A stretch of 48,351 bases of DNA, taken from assembly GCA_001586965.3 (NCBI GenBank), contig LUCW03002011.1, positions 1 through 48,351 on the forward strand, in the 5' to 3' direction. Below, one piece after another: positions 44,858-48,351 of the stretch. The stretch comes from Sphaeroforma sirkka. Lineage: Eukaryota; Opisthokonta; Ichthyosporea; Ichthyophonida. Below the pieces are notes generated by a model. That model was not told the DNA's origin. It saw only the letters and a list, made by a program, of their open reading frames with translations, and did no database searches. Position numbers and translations under genes: made by a program. How positions within the stretch are numbered: position 1 is the stretch's first letter; every line of letters begins with the position of its first letter.

Positions 44858-45415
44858 CTGTGCGATAAGTTGACAAGGTGGGTTAGCCCACGCATTATGC
44901 TTTGATAAGTCAAGCTGAAATGCATCACTTTTTTAGGATGAGTCAACGACCTATATTCAGAAACCTGTTTGTTATGTTCTGCGGCGAACATATCAACAGT
45001 AAATGGACCCCATCGTGATTGAGCGAGGTTAAACCATTTCTTATTTAGCATCCAATCGGTTGCTAATAACTCCTTGACTGTTTTCTGGTAGTCGGCCACA
45101 AGTCGAGAGAGCATGTCAGGAAGATGGTTATGTATTCCTGGTATGTGTGTTTTATTAAAAGCGAACTTGGCAATAATGTCATGCCAGCGGCTCACTAACT
45201 GTGAATCAGGGTTCATATCTTTTAAGTATGTTAAAGACTTTTGATCACAGGCGACAGTAAAGTAACTTCCATAAAGGTAGTCTTTAAACTGTCTTAGCGC
45301 AGTAACTATAGCAAGGAGCTCTTGTTTAACGGTAGGGTAATTCCGTTGACTCTTATTATAACTCTTGCTAAAAGAATTGTATGTAGCGCGGTTTACCATT
45401 TATCGTTTGGTAAAA
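44858..45415 (-). pseudogene. RNase H C-terminal part and start of methyltransferase-like module, copy 3
   Basis: Here RNase H is in one frame: FSKSYNKSQRNYP, QELLAIVTALRQFK, FTVACDQKSLTYLK, GIHNHLPDMLSRL, then the linker and WGPFTVDMFAAEHNK. The frame shifts at an A run (44931-44936) just before the NPP motif. It has KSLTYLK and GIHNHL, where copies 1 and 2 have deletions or changes, so this is the better preserved RNase H. Confidence 0.8.
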
Positions 45416-46275
45416 GCACTCCACCTACCGCTCGATCTGAAGCGTCGGTTGCTACTTGGAATGGGACACCATCCACAGGGTACTGCATGATGGGTGCGTC
45501 CATTACTTTATTTTTGACTAGTTTAAATGCATCATCACATTCTTTAGTCAAAGCTTTCCCATAGGTCCTTTGTGCAGCCGTAGGTGACTGAAAGGCTTTA
45601 AGTAATGAGAAAGATGCGGTACCGAATCGGAGAAGAAGTTAACAAACCCACACACAGAGTTCACATCTCTTCCAGTAATTGGTGTTGATAAATCCAACAG
45701 AAACTGTTTCTTGCCAGGATCAATTTCTACCCCTGCTGCAGATACTTTGTAGCCAAGTAAGTGTATAGTATCTTTAGCAAAAGAACACTTGTCTTCGTTA
45801 ATCTTAAGTTTAGCATGATTAAGTCGCTTTAAGACTTCTTTAACGAGTTTAGCATGTTCATGTGCTGTCTTTGTAAAGATAACTATATCATCTAAATAGA
45901 CTGATACGTTATACGACAGGTCCGCAAATAGTTCCATCATAACTTGTTGGAAGAAAGAAGGTAACATGTGTAAGCCTTCAGGTGCACCTTTAAACTGGTA
46001 CTTCTTACCTTGCCAAGTAAAGGAAAAGTATTTCCTATGAGGCTCATATATCTGTAGTTGATGGAATGCAGCTTTTAAGTCTATCTTGGAAAGATAGTCG
46101 CACCCTCCATTTTGCGTAGTAACTCGCTTATCTTAGGTAAGGGAAAACTATGTTGCGGAATTAGTTTTTTGGTTGGCGACAGGTCTAGTACTACTCTTGT
46201 TTTACTAAACGTTCCATCAGATTTATATTGATCGACCGCTAAGAGAGCTAAGTTAACTGGGGTTGCATCATAATT
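45416..46275 (-). pseudogene. Reverse transcriptase, copy 3
   Basis: Contains RVVLDLSPIKK, the catalytic IDLKAAFHQLQ block, GLHMLPSFFQQVM and YLDDIVIF. The stop seen in copy 1 at 3068 is absent here (the codon is CAA). Frameshifts: one T fewer in the FSK codon near 46098, and changes near 45560 and 45635. It confirms the domain order of copy 1. Confidence 0.85.
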
Positions 46276-46950
46276 GATTTCAATTAGACCCTGTTTTTAA
46301 CCAATCTTCGATTTGGGTTTTGACAACGTCTTTGTGTCTCCAACTCACGTAGTTATGTGAAGGACACTTTAACTTAGAGAAGTCGACGTTTGTTAAGTCA
46401 AGTCTAACGTACCCATTAGAGAACTTAAACATACACCAGTCAGTTATTGCAATCTTCCTGTTTTGTATAATTAAGTCCATAATTATATCGGTGAAGTGCG
46501 GAATCATATCCTTTGCTTCACCTTCCGGAGGTTTAGGTATCTTTAACATATTATCATCTGACTGATCTTTATTCGGGTCTAGCCCATTAGGCAGACCAGT
46601 GAGTGTTATACCTAAACTGAGAAGATAAGTCATACCTATAATTAAATCGTATTTCTGAGACATGTCAGTAACGATTAGGTGAGTCTTCACTTCTCTTCTA
46701 TCTGACAGCATTATGTGTGCATAGTCAATGGCTTGTTCGCAAGTAGTAACTTTGCCATTTCCCAAGATTAAATCAGTTGTTTCGTTATGGACAGCCATAT
46801 CTGTAGCGTAGGCTACTCGGCGTGAGATAGCAGAGACTTCAGCCCCTGGATCAAATAGTGCCATAACTTTTCTCCATTTACGAAAACTGCTTGAAAGATA
46901 CGTTCATCTCCTTTGGTATGGATTTTATTGAACATTTTCTCATAATCTTG
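46276..46950 (-). CDS. Aspartic protease domain, copy 3
   Basis: Same D-P-G-A active-site loop (ALFDPGAEVSAIS) and DLIIGMTYLL motif as copy 1. The open part starts at 46864; one base is missing in the GAGAAAAAG run upstream (near 46870), which cuts off the first 35 residues. The C-terminal join to reverse transcriptase is at 46280-46300, without the 4-base insertion of copy 1. Confidence 0.8.
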
Positions 46951-46974
46951 CTCTAGTGCACACATATGGTACTG

Positions 46975-48351
46975 TCAGTGCTTAACTTGGACGTCCGGTA
47001 AGTCCTTGCAATCCTCTTTGTGCCAACCGTTAGTACCCTTGCAAGTAGCACACTCTTTCATATAGTGTCCAAAATCTGGCTTGCCTGGTGCACACTTAAC
47101 AGGGTCGTGTCTACCATTCCACTTGCCATTACGTTTTGTGAGGTTGTAACCACACTTCTTGCAAGGCGCTCTCACCTTCTTTTCCCCTTTCGGTTCGGTA
47201 GAAGTAGAGCCAGACCCCCCCTCCAGTAGTAGTGCGAGGTTTCTTAGTACTACGCGCAGTATTAGTCTCTACTGCGTTTCGCTTAGTAGGCTGGGTGTAG
47301 CTCGTGGTACTAAGTACTCTAGTAGAGGAATTGGTATGCTTGTGAACTATCTTCTCAAAGACAGACCAAGGCATAGATCACAAATCACCATAGGCGATGA
47401 TGTCATCATTGACTTTCTTAAGAAGGTTAGCTCCCAGAGTCTCCATCATCTGACAAATTAATAAATATTCGCCAGTATAGGTACGACCACCCATCCAGTA
47501 TTCATATGTGTCATATGAGCTAGAGCACCTCGAATAGTGGTATCGTTCGCAAAGAACTTGCGAGACTCTAAAAGTTCACGGTCACGTGCATCTTCAAAAA
47601 AGGTGTTAAGTATATTATCACGCAACTGGTGCCAGGGTAGGGCTTTCCAGTTGGGCTCATGAACCTTCAAGATAGTTCGCCATTCACCTGGCTCACAGAA
47701 ATGAATAAAGGCATTCATCATCTGCTTATCCTTAAGGCTGGCAGACTCCTTAAGTTGGTCGAAGGCCTTCAGTGTCTCCACTGTACTCTCATTAGTAGAG
47801 AAATCGACCTCAGCCTGCGCGTTACCTAGCTGCTTTATAAAGCTTGGTTCTAAGTGTTCACGAGGCTCATGCTCAGTGCTACGGGCTGCTAGTGCCAAGA
47901 TGGTGTCTATTTCCTTTCTCTTGTTATCGATTAGATAGCGAATGTTATCCGCTTTCCTATCGTCAAGGTCAGAGTCATTCAATAGACGGTCCTCAAGGAC
48001 TTACATACCAGAGCGTAATAGCCTGAGACGAGTATGTCTGGTTCTCACTTCCTCATCCTCAGGATTAGAGCGGGAACTCTCTAACGAGGTACTGGTGTAG
48101 CGATTGCCAAAATCGTGATTACCAGGGTTGGTTGGCAAATGAGGGTCGATATTACGAGGATGGTAAGCCTCATCGAGTTCCATACGATCATATCCTCTGA
48201 CAGGGTTAGGTTTGTCAAGAGGATGGTCAATGGTAGCATCAGAGCTATAGAGATTAAATTTTGAAATATTTTTTCTCTTTCACCAGTAATAACTGGCATA
48301 GTGGTAAACGTACTGGCTGGTAAACCAGTAGGTCTCTGGTTTGAAACTGGG
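46975..48351 (-). pseudogene. gag polyprotein, copy 3 (frameshifted, N-terminus outside window)
   Basis: Pieces: 48351-48001 and 47982-47458 (capsid-like, ESRKFFANDTTIRGALAHM), and 47374-46975 (Ser/Thr-rich, then the Cys/His tail). A run of C near 47214-47222 differs from copy 1 and splits the last part. The Cys/His tail has C-x2-C-x14-H-x4-C and C-x2-C-x6-H-x3-C in place of the standard CCHC knuckle. Confidence 0.8.

Larger units (their letters stand above)
42074..48351 (-). mobile_element. Ty3/gypsy-type LTR retrotransposon, copy 3 (5' end outside window)
   Basis: Minus-strand copy of the subfamily A element. From the 3' end: 3' LTR 42074-42623, chromodomain-like tail, integrase, methyltransferase-like module, RNase H, reverse transcriptase, protease, gag. 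The right window edge cuts gag at a position equal to about 665 in copy 1. It is the only copy with integrase and a 3' LTR. Several run-length changes split the reading frames (near 44500, 44930, 45413, 46098, 46295 and 47214), each at a homopolymer. Confidence 0.92.

Noticed and set aside
47020..47461. Plus-strand frames of 69 and 100 codons (also the equivalent at 1552-1992, minus strand)
   Set aside because: Antisense shadows of the gag C-terminal region, which itself has recognisable Cys/His motifs on the other strand.

Overview
The window is nuclear DNA from a eukaryote. It has spliceosomal introns with GT-AG ends, conserved eukaryote-wide genes (bystin, the splicing factor SF3B6), a BTB/T1 plus pentapeptide-repeat gene of KCTD9 type, a secreted lipocalin, long AT and CA microsatellites, and several copies of one LTR retrotransposon family. 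A unicellular relative of animals, such as an ichthyosporean, would fit the protein types and intron density. That is an inference; nothing here fixes the species.

Layout. 1-4626: plus-strand retrotransposon copy (gag, protease, reverse transcriptase, RNase H, a methyltransferase-like module, start of integrase), cut by the window edge and by an inversion junction. 4627-7339: minus-strand gag and LTR pieces of two subfamilies, A inserted in B. 7340-7861: a coding remnant I cannot name. 7862-10096: no gene seen. 10097-11294: exons 2 and 3 of a bystin copy lacking exon 1. 11651-20239: an almost identical second copy of 3075-11650, so an 8.6 kb segment is tandemly duplicated. The duplication ran from inside the reverse transcriptase to inside bystin intron 1; only the second copy is still joined to bystin exon 1 (21649-22129). 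22957-23148: a decayed SF3B6-like fragment. 23698-24483: lipocalin. 27000-27694: SF3B6. 28370-29240: microsatellites and a 210 bp minisatellite. 31775-33959: multi-exon gene of unknown function, plus strand. 35355-38772: nine-exon BTB/pentapeptide gene, minus strand. 40093-41703: decayed ORF of unknown family. 41831-42021: (AT)n. 42074-48351: a third retrotransposon copy on the minus strand, with the 3' LTR, integrase and a chromodomain-like tail, running off the right edge.

The host genes are housekeeping or signalling genes and do not form a pathway, although bystin (40S ribosome assembly) and SF3B6 (U2 snRNP branch-site recognition) are both nuclear RNA-processing factors. The most unusual content is the retrotransposon. 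It has the Ty3/gypsy gene order with a DDE integrase and TG...CA LTRs, but between RNase H and integrase it carries a module resembling the phage/DIRS-type N6-adenine methyltransferase domain, its protease reads D-P-G-A at the active site, and no tRNA-type primer site follows the LTR.

A caution covers all frame calls. The two 8.6 kb units differ mainly in the length of single-base runs, so many frameshifts in genes and elements may be sequencing or assembly error rather than true decay.
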